Under the pieces are notes generated by a model. That model searched no databases, was not told where the DNA came from, and saw only the letters and a list, made by a program, of their open reading frames with translations. Made by a program: the position numbers and the translations under genes. Of a DNA stretch of 64,000 nucleotides, positions 50,802 through 60,043 are shown in pieces. The stretch spans positions 496,001-560,000 of the forward strand of contig CBDCGU010000003.1 of the NCBI GenBank assembly GCA_965216945.1, read 5' to 3'. Numbering within the stretch: position 1 is the first letter of the stretch; each line of letters opens with the position of its first letter. Source of the stretch: DATHZQ01 sp965216945 (lineage in GTDB: Bacteria; Actinomycetota; Acidimicrobiia; Spongiisociales; UBA5794).

Positions 50802-53066
50802 TCACCGTTCGGCGGGATATGCGATCTCCAGGTATCGGTCCACGACCACGTCCCGTTGAAAGGGCTGCCAGCTCTCGGGCGGCGGCGGGGGGATCTCGCC
50901 GCGCACGCCTGCGACGATTGCGTTGGCGAGATCATCGACCTGCCCAACGGGCACCAGCCTCCCGTACCGTCCACCGCCGAGAATCTCGCGAGGACCGGAC
51001 GGGCAGTCGGTCGCGACGACGGGCACCCCGCAGAACATCGCCTCGATCAGCACCGTCGGCAGACCCTCCCACCGCGACGACAGCACGAACAGCGCGGCGC
51101 GAGACATGTAGGCATATGGGTTGTCGACGAAGCCCTCGATACTGACGTCGTCGGAGAGGTCGAGGGATTCCACCAACTGCGCCAGCTCCTCGCGCAGCGG
51201 CCCATCGCCGAGAATCAGCAGACGTGCCGTGATCTCGACGCGCGCCTTGGCGAACGCTCGCAACAGGGATGCGAAGTCCTTCTTCGGCGCCAGCCTGCCT
51301 ACACCAAGAACGACCGGCGGCTCTCCCGCCTCCAACCAAGGGTGGGGGACGGGTTGCTGCGCCGCGGCAGCGACCTCTGGGGTGACGACCGGGTTGTAGA
51401 CGACATCGATATCCGACCGCGGCATGCCGGTGACTTCTGCCAGGTCGTCCGCAACCCCGGCGGAGACCGCCACGATGGCGTCTGCCATGGGATAGGTGCG
51501 AGCGGCGAGCTGCGGCATCAGGCGAGCGCGCCGCCGCCTTGTCTCCCGCGTCACCGATGACAGGGTGTCATGCTCCGCAACGACCACCCGAGTCGGCACG
51601 CGTGCGATGCGCCGGGCCCACAGTCCGATCACGTTGGCGTGGCTGAGCGCGGTCAGCATCACACCAGGCCGGACGCGACGGAGGTACCGCACCAGTGCGG
51701 GGGTGCTCAGCAGCACCCGCGGTGCGGCGAGGTCCACGATCCGAACATCGGGCGGCACGTCGGACAGATATGGGCCTGCGACTCTGCTGAGGACCAAGTC
51801 GACCGGTAGCCCGCGCCGCGCCGCCTCGATGGCGAGGTTGACGCTGACACGCTCCGCGCCCCCACCGGCGAGGGATGGCAGGAACACCGCAAGACGGTCC
51901 GGGCTGGCTTCCAGCGTCTCACCGGCTCCGATCGGTGCCGAGGAGACAGGAACCGTTGGGCGCTCAGAGCGAGAATGTTCTCGATAGACGGCCTCATAGG
52001 CAGCGCTCATGCGCTCGAGGCTGAAACCGGACGTGACGAGCTCACGACCGGCTCGACCGAGGTTCGCCCGATCGTGGCGCGGCATCTCCTCCAACCGGCC
52101 GAGCTCACGCGCCAAGCCGTCGACATCCCCTGGAGCGACCAAGGGGATGACGTCTCGATCCGCCCCAAACTCGCGATGCGGCGGTATGTCGGAGAGTATG
52201 ACGGGCAGGGAGCACGCCATCGCCTCCATCACCGCCACCGGCAGCCCTTCGCCATGTGATGGAGAGACATAGACATCGGACTCGACCAGTCGGCGAAACA
52301 CCTCGTCGCGCTCGATGAGACCGGTGAGGGTCACGCGCGGGGCCAGGCCCCGCCGAGCGACCTCTTCTCGCAGCCGGTCGCGCAGCGGCCCGTCGCCGAC
52401 GAACACCAGCCGGGCGTCCTCGCTGCAGCCTCGCTCGAAAGCGGCGAGGACGGCCAACGGATCCTTCACCGCCTCCAGCCGTCCGATCGACAGAGCCGTG
52501 AACGGTCCGCGGCGCCGGACGGGGAGGGAGGCGATGACGCGGTCGATGCGGGCAATGTCCACACCGTTGGGCACGATGCGCGAGCGTCTTCCCACGAGCC
52601 GTTGCAAGACCGAGGGAAGGCTGTCGTAAGCGGCCCGGCTGCAAAACACGACTCGCGAGACGGCCGCCAGGGGCAAGACCATCAGGGCCTGGTTCCGCAG
52701 TTTGTAGTCGTAGAACGAGTCGTGAACCGTGTACACCGACCGGCGTCTCAACTCGAACCGACCCCAACCCAGAATGGCCATGAGCAGGAACAACCCGGTC
52801 TGCGGGGAATGGGCATGGATGACGTCGTACTCCCCGGCCGCAAGCGCACTTCGCAATGCGCGGAAGAAGCCCCGGAGCGTGTCGTCGCCCGCAAACACCC
52901 GTATCTGTGGCGGCGGTTCGAGTTGCGGGGCGAAATAGGTGCACAGGCTGATCTCGCGATCGTCCATCACCGGCAGCGAGTGCTCGTTGTACTGGCTGTT
53001 CGTGGAACGGAGCACGTGGATCAGATGCAGAACTCGCAGCCGGTCTGCACCGTCGCGCGGAGTCAC
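50802..53066 (-). CDS. Two-domain glycosyltransferase, tandem GT4
   Basis: A 754-residue fusion of two complete retaining GT-B enzymes. The first (about 1-365) has YDVIHAHSPQTGLFLLMAIL, ALSIGRLEAVKDPLAVLAAF and PSHGEGLPVAVMEAMACSLP. The second (about 385-754) has SLAGGGAERVSVNLAIEAAR, VLGVGRLAPKKDFASLLRAF and SSRWEGLPTVLIEAMFCGVP. Both keep the E-x7-E catalytic and donor motif. They differ clearly from each other, so this is fusion and not recent duplication; it should add two sugars in succession. The start overlaps the end of the kinase gene by four bases. Confidence 0.88.
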   Translation of the reverse strand: MTPRDGADRLRVLHLIHVLRSTNSQYNEHSLPVMDDREISLCTYFAPQLEPPPQIRVFAGDDTLRGFFRALRSALAAGEYDVIHAHSPQTGLFLLMAILGWGRFELRRRSVYTVHDSFYDYKLRNQALMVLPLAAVSRVVFCSRAAYDSLPSVLQRLVGRRSRIVPNGVDIARIDRVIASLPVRRRGPFTALSIGRLEAVKDPLAVLAAFERGCSEDARLVFVGDGPLRDRLREEVARRGLAPRVTLTGLIERDEVFRRLVESDVYVSPSHGEGLPVAVMEAMACSLPVILSDIPPHREFGADRDVIPLVAPGDVDGLARELGRLEEMPRHDRANLGRAGRELVTSGFSLERMSAAYEAVYREHSRSERPTVPVSSAPIGAGETLEASPDRLAVFLPSLAGGGAERVSVNLAIEAARRGLPVDLVLSRVAGPYLSDVPPDVRIVDLAAPRVLLSTPALVRYLRRVRPGVMLTALSHANVIGLWARRIARVPTRVVVAEHDTLSSVTRETRRRRARLMPQLAARTYPMADAIVAVSAGVADDLAEVTGMPRSDIDVVYNPVVTPEVAAAAQQPVPHPWLEAGEPPVVLGVGRLAPKKDFASLLRAFAKARVEITARLLILGDGPLREELAQLVESLDLSDDVSIEGFVDNPYAYMSRAALFVLSSRWEGLPTVLIEAMFCGVPVVATDCPSGPREILGGGRYGRLVPVGQVDDLANAIVAGVRGEIPPPPPESWQPFQRDVVVDRYLEIAYPAER

Positions 53067-53758
53067 GCCGGGTCTCCATCCGATCGGAGGCGACCCGACC
53101 CGACGTCGCTCAAGGCATCCAGCACATCGATGGCGATTTCCTGGGCAGACAGGGCGCTGGTGTCGTAGCGCAACACGAGCGGACCCTCCGGTGCGTCCAT
53201 GACCGCAAGGACCTCACCGTATGCCGCCCGATAGCGCTCGAGGAACGACATGCCCTCGTCCCTGTGCTCGCCTTTGATCTCGTGAGCCTGGGCACGTGTG
53301 TTCACCCGGTGCCACAGGACCTCGTTCGGGGCGTCGAGCCAGACGATCACATCGAGACTCTCAGACCATCGTTCCGCCGTGGCCCGCGACCAAGGGCCCG
53401 CCCACTCCGTGCCGCCCGGCGGCGGGGTGGCGCAGGCGAGCCGCGCCAGCCCGTACACCGGACCTTGGTCGAGCACCGTCACGCCGGTGGCGTAGTCGGG
53501 GTGCCGGGCCAACCGATGCGACCACTCCATGAGGTAGATCACGAGCTTCACGTCGGTCCACGCCGGCATCCTCCGGCTCCCGATCCAGCGGCCGAGCAGC
53601 GGCAGGAGGCGGGGAAGACCGTGTAGGACGTAAGGCAGATGGCTGAGACGCCGCATTTGGAGGGGGCCGTCCACCCGGCAATCGGGGCGACCGCTGCAAA
53701 TCGCTTGCGCCAGCGTCGACTTCCCCGACCCGGTGACTCCCGCGATCTCCACCGTCAT
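53063..53758 (-). CDS. P-loop kinase-like protein, small
   Basis: A 231-residue nucleoside/thymidylate-kinase-like ATPase. The P loop is IAGVTGSGKSTLAQAI (5-20). TVLDQGPVYGLARLA has the DxG lid-type motif, and VIVWLDAPNEVLWHRVNTR is the usual strand and arginine helix of deoxynucleoside kinase-like enzymes. The ATG at 53758 begins the protein directly before the P loop. It sits between a kinase-nucleotidyltransferase fusion and the double GT4. Kinases of this type in polysaccharide loci may phosphorylate a sugar or lipid; the substrate is unknown. Confidence 0.65.
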   Translation of the reverse strand: MTVEIAGVTGSGKSTLAQAICSGRPDCRVDGPLQMRRLSHLPYVLHGLPRLLPLLGRWIGSRRMPAWTDVKLVIYLMEWSHRLARHPDYATGVTVLDQGPVYGLARLACATPPPGGTEWAGPWSRATAERWSESLDVIVWLDAPNEVLWHRVNTRAQAHEIKGEHRDEGMSFLERYRAAYGEVLAVMDAPEGPLVLRYDTSALSAQEIAIDVLDALSDVGSGRLRSDGDPA

Positions 53759-53787
53759 CTGGGCGGCGGCGCTCCGCGAGCCATGCG

Positions 53788-55266
53788 TCACCTCAGGGCA
53801 TCCCAGATCAGCGCCCGGAGCTCGGCGCCAACCTCCTCCGGCGATCGGGTGGCATCGACGACGGGCACGGATGCGGCCTCCCAGTCGATGTCCCACACCT
53901 CGGCAACCCGGCGTCGCACGTAGTCGGCGGGCTCGTCCGTCTTGCGTCTCGCCGCCGTCTCCGGGTCGACGCGCAGCACCACCAGCAGCTCCGGCGGGTC
54001 GATGCGATCGTGATACGAGCGTTCGAGACGTTGCAGCTTCCTGACGAGCCCGTTCGGGCCGGGGCCGGCAGCCGCCTGGATCATCGGCACGTCCATCGAT
54101 TGGAGCACGGGATGCGGGTACCGGTCCGAGACGACGATCCCGCCTGCGTTGCCGAATCGTCGGGCGCGCCGGAAGGTCAGGTAGCGATCCCGGGCAGTAC
54201 AGGCAAGCCAGAGCACCGGCCGGTACTCGTCGAGGAGCGAATGGCTCCCGCCGGCCCCGGCCTGCTTCGGAACGGCTCGAGAGACGAGCGCGGCCAGCTT
54301 GAGGGCGCCTCGCACTCCGTACGTCACCCCCGACCATCGCGGCTTGCCCAGATGGACGGTACGAGCGTCGAGATCCGCGCCGAGCCATTCGGCCAAGCCC
54401 GAAACAGCCGTCGACTTGCCGGAGCCGTCCCCTCCGATCACCGCCACGATCCCTCCCCCGCTTGCGAGGCGGAACTTTGCGTCCCTGCCGAGGCGTCGCT
54501 GGAGCGCAAGCTGCGCCCGCCGACCGACCCGCAGAGGTCCGTCGACGGCCTCCGGATGCAGCGCGTAGGGAGCGAGGTGCCTGTGGAGTCGACGCCCGAT
54601 CTCGACCCGCTCCGCCACGGCCACCTCGCCTCGGGCGAGGGCCTCACATCGCTCCAGCAGACCGTCCACCATCCACGGTGCGTGTTCTTCGACCACCTCG
54701 CCCAGCCTGGTGCGATCGACGATCGACTCGAGATGCACCAACTCGTCATACTCCGAGGGCTTGAGACCCGCACGGCGGCCGCGAAGCCGCTGCCACATCA
54801 CCTCGTCCCAGATGCCGTACTTCAAGACCATGCGGGTGAGGAACACCACGTATTCCAGCTCGGGATCGGGCAAAGGGAAGAGGCCGCGCCGCCGTTTTGC
54901 CGATGCGAGAAACGCCGTCTCCAGGGGGAGCCTGTAGTTCTTCGTGCGATCGTGGCCGAGAAACAGCTGGTAGTGCGCATCGATGTGGATGAGGCGGCCG
55001 GAGGCTGCGTCATACCCGAAGAAGTGCTCCTTGCCGGGAGGCTGCGGCTTGCCCGTCCCTTCCACCCGAGTGAACCCCAGGCTGGAGAGCACCTCGTGGA
55101 ATCGGGCGGTGTCGTCTCGAGCGACGAGCAGGTCGAGATCGTTGTCGCCCGACTCAGATCGGTCGATCGCCGTATTGCTCTTCCAGTGGCAATACGACAC
55201 GCCGTGCTCTTCCAGAGCGTTGGCGAGTCGCAGAACGAGGGCGTTGGGCGCAGCGAAGGACGTCAT
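53788..55266 (-). CDS. Nucleotidyltransferase-like domain fused to P-loop kinase domain
   Basis: A 492-residue fusion. The first 240 residues resemble the nucleotidyltransferase family found in polysaccharide clusters: YCHWKSNTAIDRSESGDNDL with the DLDLLV acidic strand, and LIHIDAHYQLFLG. From residue 270 a thymidylate kinase-like domain follows: GGIVAVIGGDGSGKSTAVSG, VVSDRYPHPVLQSMD and LLVVLRVDPETAARRKTDEP. The two parts could prime and transfer a phosphate group on a glycan or lipid, but no characterised reaction can be assigned. It is the first gene of the four-gene minus-strand run and divergent from the Wzz-like gene. Confidence 0.7.
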   Translation of the reverse strand: MTSFAAPNALVLRLANALEEHGVSYCHWKSNTAIDRSESGDNDLDLLVARDDTARFHEVLSSLGFTRVEGTGKPQPPGKEHFFGYDAASGRLIHIDAHYQLFLGHDRTKNYRLPLETAFLASAKRRRGLFPLPDPELEYVVFLTRMVLKYGIWDEVMWQRLRGRRAGLKPSEYDELVHLESIVDRTRLGEVVEEHAPWMVDGLLERCEALARGEVAVAERVEIGRRLHRHLAPYALHPEAVDGPLRVGRRAQLALQRRLGRDAKFRLASGGGIVAVIGGDGSGKSTAVSGLAEWLGADLDARTVHLGKPRWSGVTYGVRGALKLAALVSRAVPKQAGAGGSHSLLDEYRPVLWLACTARDRYLTFRRARRFGNAGGIVVSDRYPHPVLQSMDVPMIQAAAGPGPNGLVRKLQRLERSYHDRIDPPELLVVLRVDPETAARRKTDEPADYVRRRVAEVWDIDWEAASVPVVDATRSPEEVGAELRALIWDALR

Positions 55267-55408
55267 GGAACACCAGAAAGCGTATCAGCGCACAGCCCCG
55301 TCGTGCCGGCAGAGGCTGCCGAACCGCGGACGCCACGTGTCCGGACACGCTGCTCCACCGCTTCGAGGCTAACCTCACGATCTGATCCCACGTCTCGAGG
55401 TCTCCTCA

Positions 55409-57328
55409 GTGCGACCGGTCGAAGCACGCCATGATGCGGACGGCAATCCGATTGCCGCCATCCGGCAATACCCCATGGTCGTCCTGCTCTTTGCGGTGCT
55501 CTTCGGCGGGATCGGCGCGGTGTTCGCCCTCAGCCAACCGCCGGCGTTCTCGGCCCAGGCCGGGATCGTCGTCGAGGACGCACGTGCGTCGACGCTCTTC
55601 AACAGCCGGTCTTCGGATGCCGAGCGCTACGTGGCGGATCAGGTGGCGATCCTCGAGTCGCGCGTCGTAGCCGAGAGCGCAAGCGGGCTGGCGGCCGAAG
55701 AGGACCCGCCACTGGAGATCACGGTCGACGACTTCCTGGCGAACACGACGATCTCGTCGAGCGCGGAGTCCAATTTCATCACCATCAGCTTCGTCGCCAG
55801 CTCGGCTGCCCGGGCCCAGGCAGGAGCCGACGCCATAGGTCGCTCCTACGAGCAAGTGATCCAGGCCGCCCTCGCCGAGGACGCCCAAACGGCTGTCGCC
55901 GAGCTCGATACGGCGATTGCTGCGGCGGTTCGAGAAATCGAGACGCTGCAGGGCGAGATCGAAGCGTTGCGAACGGACAACCAGGAGCGGGCGCAACTCG
56001 ACGACCAGCTCGCCCAGCTCGTCACGGCCCTGGTCGCCCTGCGTGAGGAGAGCCAGACACTCCAAGACGAGGGCATCGATGTGCCGCCCGGCGACGACAC
56101 GACCGAAGAGGAGGCGCTCCGAACCGCAACCGCCGACATCTCGGTGCGCATCTCACAGCTCTCCGAGGAGTTGCGCGCCCGGCTGCTGGTGTCGGATGTC
56201 GAGGCCAGGGTCCCCGCGACCGCCTTTCTCCTCCAGCAGCAGGAGGACGCAGCCACGCGGCTGAGCGAGCTGACGTTGCGCCGGAGCCAGATCGAAGTGG
56301 ATGCGCGGCTGGCCGGCAATGGTGTGGCGTTCCTGGCTCCAGCCGGGCCGGGACGCGAGCGGGGGGTTCCCACTTCCTCGACCGTCGTGCTGCTCACCGC
56401 GGTCGGGGCACTCGTCGGAGCGGGAGTGGCCTACTGGCTGAGTCAGCGGCGCCAGTATGTCACCCACCGCCTCGCACCCCAGGGCATCCTCGACGCACCG
56501 TTGTTGGCGGAAGTACCGGCGCTGTCGCGTGCGGAGCTCGACCGGATACGACAGGCATCGGATGGGGACGGCGCGGCCGATCCCGTGTTCCTCCCGGTGC
56601 TCCACGACGCCGCATCGCCGCGCGCTGAGGCGTTCCGCGTGCTGGTCGGGGCCCTGACACGTCGCCTCGAGGAGGCACGAACCAGGAGTGATGCCGCCGA
56701 GCCCGGATCGGCGCACAGGGGGATGATCGTTGCGATCTGCTCGCCGCTCATCGGTGACGGCAAGACGCTCGTGGCTGCCAACACCGCCCTCGCCGCAAGT
56801 CGAGCGGGGTTGCGCGTTGCGCTCATCGATGGCGACTTCGGCGCACAAGATGCGTCGGGGCTCCTCTCTCCCGTGCCGCCGCGAGCTCGGCCCATGGGCC
56901 TGACCGAGGTGGTCCAGGACGGGATCCGCATCGAAGATGCCATGGCGTCGGTCGACCCCGGCCGTGCCGGCGGCTCACTCGACCTGATGGGACGCGGTTA
57001 TGGAGAGATCGCCGCACCCGACCTGTTTGCGTCACCGGCCACTGGTCGGGTCTTGGAACAGACCGCCGCACGATACGACCTCGTGCTCATCGATCTCCCG
57101 CCGCTCCTGCAAGTCGCCTATGCGAGCACAGCCGCCCAGAAGGCCGGGCAGGCACTCATCGTCGTCCGTCACGACAGCCTGTTGGACGACCTTCGCGAGC
57201 TGCGCCACCGGCTCGATGTCATCGGCGTCGAGGCCATGGGATACGTTCTCACGGAGGCCCCATCACGCCGCGGCAGCACCGCTCCCGTTGGCCCTTCCGG
57301 CGATGTCCTGGGGAAGGTGAGTACTTGA
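55409..57328 (+). CDS. Polysaccharide copolymerase with BY-kinase-like domain (Wzz/Wzc type)
   Basis: A 639-residue chain-length regulator. One membrane span near the start (MVVLLFAVLFGGIGAVFALS), a periplasm-facing coiled-coil region of about 270 residues rich in Ala, Glu and Gln, a second span (TVVLLTAVGALVGAGVAYWL), then an ATPase domain with Walker A SPLIGDGKTLVAANTAL, Walker A' VALIDGDFG and Walker B LVLIDLPPLL. The C-terminal tail (SRRGSTAPVGPSGDVLG) has no tyrosines, so it probably does not use the classic tyrosine phosphorylation switch. The start is a GTG at 55409 with GAGG seven bases upstream. It should set polymer length with the Wzy-like enzyme. Confidence 0.85.
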   Translation: MRPVEARHDADGNPIAAIRQYPMVVLLFAVLFGGIGAVFALSQPPAFSAQAGIVVEDARASTLFNSRSSDAERYVADQVAILESRVVAESASGLAAEEDPPLEITVDDFLANTTISSSAESNFITISFVASSAARAQAGADAIGRSYEQVIQAALAEDAQTAVAELDTAIAAAVREIETLQGEIEALRTDNQERAQLDDQLAQLVTALVALREESQTLQDEGIDVPPGDDTTEEEALRTATADISVRISQLSEELRARLLVSDVEARVPATAFLLQQQEDAATRLSELTLRRSQIEVDARLAGNGVAFLAPAGPGRERGVPTSSTVVLLTAVGALVGAGVAYWLSQRRQYVTHRLAPQGILDAPLLAEVPALSRAELDRIRQASDGDGAADPVFLPVLHDAASPRAEAFRVLVGALTRRLEEARTRSDAAEPGSAHRGMIVAICSPLIGDGKTLVAANTALAASRAGLRVALIDGDFGAQDASGLLSPVPPRARPMGLTEVVQDGIRIEDAMASVDPGRAGGSLDLMGRGYGEIAAPDLFASPATGRVLEQTAARYDLVLIDLPPLLQVAYASTAAQKAGQALIVVRHDSLLDDLRELRHRLDVIGVEAMGYVLTEAPSRRGSTAPVGPSGDVLGKVST

Positions 57329-58488
57329 CAGGGTCGATGCACACGGCCGAGGACGGCGCACCACGCCGGCCGCTCGACGTGCTCATCGTGACCCAGCCGG
57401 TCGACGGCGGAGTGGCGACCTGTGTGCGTCACCTCGTCCAGGCCGCCGTCGCTGCCGGCCACCGCACCACGTTGGTGAGTCCCGCTCGAGCCGGCGAGCC
57501 ATTTGCAACCTCCGCTTCGGCATGGGGCGCAAACCACGTCACCTTGCTGAACCACGACCGTGGCCCCCGGGTCCGAGATCTCCGCGCCGTATTGGCGCTG
57601 CGCAGCCTCATGCGTGGTCGCGATGTCGTCCACCTGCATTCGTCGAAGGCAGGAGCCGTCGGCCGGATCGCCGCCGTGCTGATGGTGCGCAAGCGGCCCA
57701 AAGTGGTCTTCACGCCGCACGCATGGTCGTGGCTCGTTGGCGGACCTGTTGCGAGGGCCTACCGGCTCGTCGAGCGAATCCTCGGCCATGTCAGCGACGT
57801 GATCGTGGCCGTCTCGGAGAGCGAGGCCCGCGACGGTCGCGCCGTGTTGGGTCGGGCGCGCAACCGCATCGTCGTGATCGAGAACGGCGTCGATCTGACC
57901 CGGTTCGCCCCGAGTCGTCCCTCTGCAGACCGCGACCGCACGGCCCCGCTGATCGTCTGTGTCGGCCGCCTCACCCGGCAGAAGGGACAGGACGTCGCCC
58001 TCCGTGCGCTGTCGCTGATGGAGAACCAGGAGGCACGGATCCGGTTCGTGGGAAGCGGGCAAGATGCCGGCCTGCTGAGCGAGCTCGCCCGTCGACTCGG
58101 CATCGACGATCGCGTCGAGTGGACAGGGGCTGTGAGCGACACTGCGCCTCATCTCTGCGCTGCGGACGTGGCACTCGCACCGTCGCGCTGGGAGGGTTCG
58201 TCTCTGGTCATGCTGGAGGCCATGGCGTGCGGGGCGCCCCTCGTCGTCACCAGAGTGAACGGAGCCGAGGCAGTCGGCGAGGCGGGAATCATCGTGCCGC
58301 CTGATGATCCCGCGGCGATCGCCGAGGCGCTGGATCGGCTCCTGGCCGACGAGCCACTCCGTAGGGAGCTGGGAAAGCGAGCGCTCGAGCGCAGCGCCAA
58401 CCACGATGTGCGCCGTATGACGGTGCGCAACCTCGCCCTGTGGGATCGACTCACCGCCGAAGGCACCCGGGGCGGCACTCCGACCTGA
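57325..58488 (+). CDS. Glycosyltransferase family 4
   Basis: A 387-residue GT-B enzyme: LIVTQPVDGGVATCVRHLVQ at the start, VVHLHSSKAGAVGRIAAVLM, the IVCVGRLTRQKGQDVALRAL strand and PSRWEGSSLVMLEAMACGAP with the catalytic E-x7-E. The TTG at 57325 overlaps the stop of the Wzz-like gene and has GGGAAGG about seven bases before it; an ATG at 57337 is the alternative. It opens the short run GT4, RtcB-like, CDP-alcohol transferase. Confidence 0.88.
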   Translation: MTGSMHTAEDGAPRRPLDVLIVTQPVDGGVATCVRHLVQAAVAAGHRTTLVSPARAGEPFATSASAWGANHVTLLNHDRGPRVRDLRAVLALRSLMRGRDVVHLHSSKAGAVGRIAAVLMVRKRPKVVFTPHAWSWLVGGPVARAYRLVERILGHVSDVIVAVSESEARDGRAVLGRARNRIVVIENGVDLTRFAPSRPSADRDRTAPLIVCVGRLTRQKGQDVALRALSLMENQEARIRFVGSGQDAGLLSELARRLGIDDRVEWTGAVSDTAPHLCAADVALAPSRWEGSSLVMLEAMACGAPLVVTRVNGAEAVGEAGIIVPPDDPAAIAEALDRLLADEPLRRELGKRALERSANHDVRRMTVRNLALWDRLTAEGTRGGTPT

Positions 58489-58635
58489 AGCGCTTCGCAC
58501 CGGCGGCGACCACCCGTTCTCCAGGCCGATCTCGTGAACTCGCGACGTGAGGGCTGCCACGGGCCGGGCCCACCGAGTAACGTCCTGGTGGCTGCAGCCG
58601 GAGGAGCGGCAACGACACGCTCGGGGGAACATGCC

Positions 58636-60012
58636 ATGAAGATCATCGACATCGCCGACCCGCGCGCCGCCGCTGAGTCGCTCGCCGATGACATCGCAGA
58701 CTTGGACTACGTCGAAGAGACGCTGCGGCTCCCCGACCTCCATCTCAAGGAAGGAATGGAGGCGCCCTCCAGCTTCGTGGTCGCAACGAAGAACTCCATC
58801 GTGCCCCACCTCGTCTCCGAATCGATCAACGATGGGATGGGATTGATCACGACGGGAGTCGACGCCGCCGACGTGTCGGTGGAGCAACTCGAGGAAATCC
58901 TTCGTTTTGCCAACGAAGCGGGGGCGACGAGCAAGGCGGCCACCACCCCCTACAGCTGGACGCCACGACTCCTCGAGGCCGCCTGTCGAAGCGGGGCGGA
59001 ACCGTTGCTGGCGCACTACGGCCTCTCGTCGAAGCTGCTCGACTCCATCGAGGATCGGGGGCGAGCGACACCACAACCGCTCTCCTACGGCGACTTCGTG
59101 ACGGCGGTACCGCGATACCTCCGCAACACCCGGCTCACACGAGGCGAGATCGGGCTCAACTTCGGCGGCAATCACTTCCTCGAGCTTCAGGCCGTGGACC
59201 AGATCGTTGACGTCGGCGAGGCGGTGCGTTTTGGACTGCATCCCAATGAGCTGGTTGTGATGTACCACCTGGGACCTGGCCCACTCGGGTCGATCCTCTC
59301 CAACCTCTATGCGTACAGGTCAAAACCGCAGCTGCACCGCAAGGTCGGCTATGCCGCGTTTCGGAACCTGCTGCACCTCAGCAAGGGCCTCCACTTCCAC
59401 CAGACGTTCGCTCGTCTGAACGATTGGCTGGCGGTCGATGCCGACTCCGAGCAAGGTCAGGCGCTCAGCAACGTGCTCAATGTCATCAAGAACTACGGCT
59501 TTGCCTATCGCATGGGGACCATCGCCGGCATAGCCGACGCCCTTCGGCACGTGCTGGGCGTGGATCGGGGCGCCCTCGGCCTGGTGGTCGACATGTCGCA
59601 CAACATGATCCAGCCCGAAACGATCGCCGGTGAGTCGATGTGGATCAGCCGGCACAATTGCTGTCGACCCGTGCCCGCCATGGCCGGAATCGTTGCCGGC
59701 AACCATCAGGTTGCTTCGTGCGTCACGGTGGGACCGCCGGGTAGCGACCAACGAGTCGGTGGATACGATCACGGCGTCGGATTCCTGATCGAGCAAGCAC
59801 AGCGAGAGGGTGGGCTCGACCCAGACCCACGAGGGCTGGAGGTACCCAGGCTTCGAATGACGCGGGGTGCCCCTGAGGTTCACCGGCGGGAGGCGCTTCC
59901 ACTGCTGGCGCCGGACGTCATCCACGACGCGATGGCGACGCTCGGCGACCTCGGGTTTGCCCGACCTGTCGCCTACCTGCGACCTCTGGCGACTCTCAAA
60001 CACAAGACGTGA
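58636..60012 (+). CDS. Divergent RtcB-like protein
   Basis: A 458-residue relative of the RNA ligase RtcB. The match runs along the whole fold: LPDLHLKEGMEAPSSFVVAT and SESINDGMGLITTG (RtcB usually reads GYDINCGMR), GGNHFLELQAVDQI (178-191), VVMYHLGPGPLGS, NYGFAYRMGTIAGIAD, VVDMSHNMIQPE (318-329), SRHNCCRPVPAM and GGYDHGVGF. The four metal or nucleophile histidines correspond to H180, H211, H322 and H340, but the metal-binding Cys is Asp66, and HRKGATRA is replaced by HNCCRPVP. The start ATG at 58636 has GGGGGA eight bases upstream. It lies among polysaccharide genes, so RNA ligation in the usual sense is doubtful; the activity is unknown. Confidence 0.75.
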   Translation: MKIIDIADPRAAAESLADDIADLDYVEETLRLPDLHLKEGMEAPSSFVVATKNSIVPHLVSESINDGMGLITTGVDAADVSVEQLEEILRFANEAGATSKAATTPYSWTPRLLEAACRSGAEPLLAHYGLSSKLLDSIEDRGRATPQPLSYGDFVTAVPRYLRNTRLTRGEIGLNFGGNHFLELQAVDQIVDVGEAVRFGLHPNELVVMYHLGPGPLGSILSNLYAYRSKPQLHRKVGYAAFRNLLHLSKGLHFHQTFARLNDWLAVDADSEQGQALSNVLNVIKNYGFAYRMGTIAGIADALRHVLGVDRGALGLVVDMSHNMIQPETIAGESMWISRHNCCRPVPAMAGIVAGNHQVASCVTVGPPGSDQRVGGYDHGVGFLIEQAQREGGLDPDPRGLEVPRLRMTRGAPEVHRREALPLLAPDVIHDAMATLGDLGFARPVAYLRPLATLKHKT

Positions 60013-60043
60013 AACCCTTGGCCGACGGCGGCGACACCTGACG

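Noticed and set aside
53788..54388. N-terminal extension of the small kinase
   Set aside because: It overlaps the upstream fusion gene in another frame and has no similarity to kinases; the P loop begins directly after the ATG at 53758.
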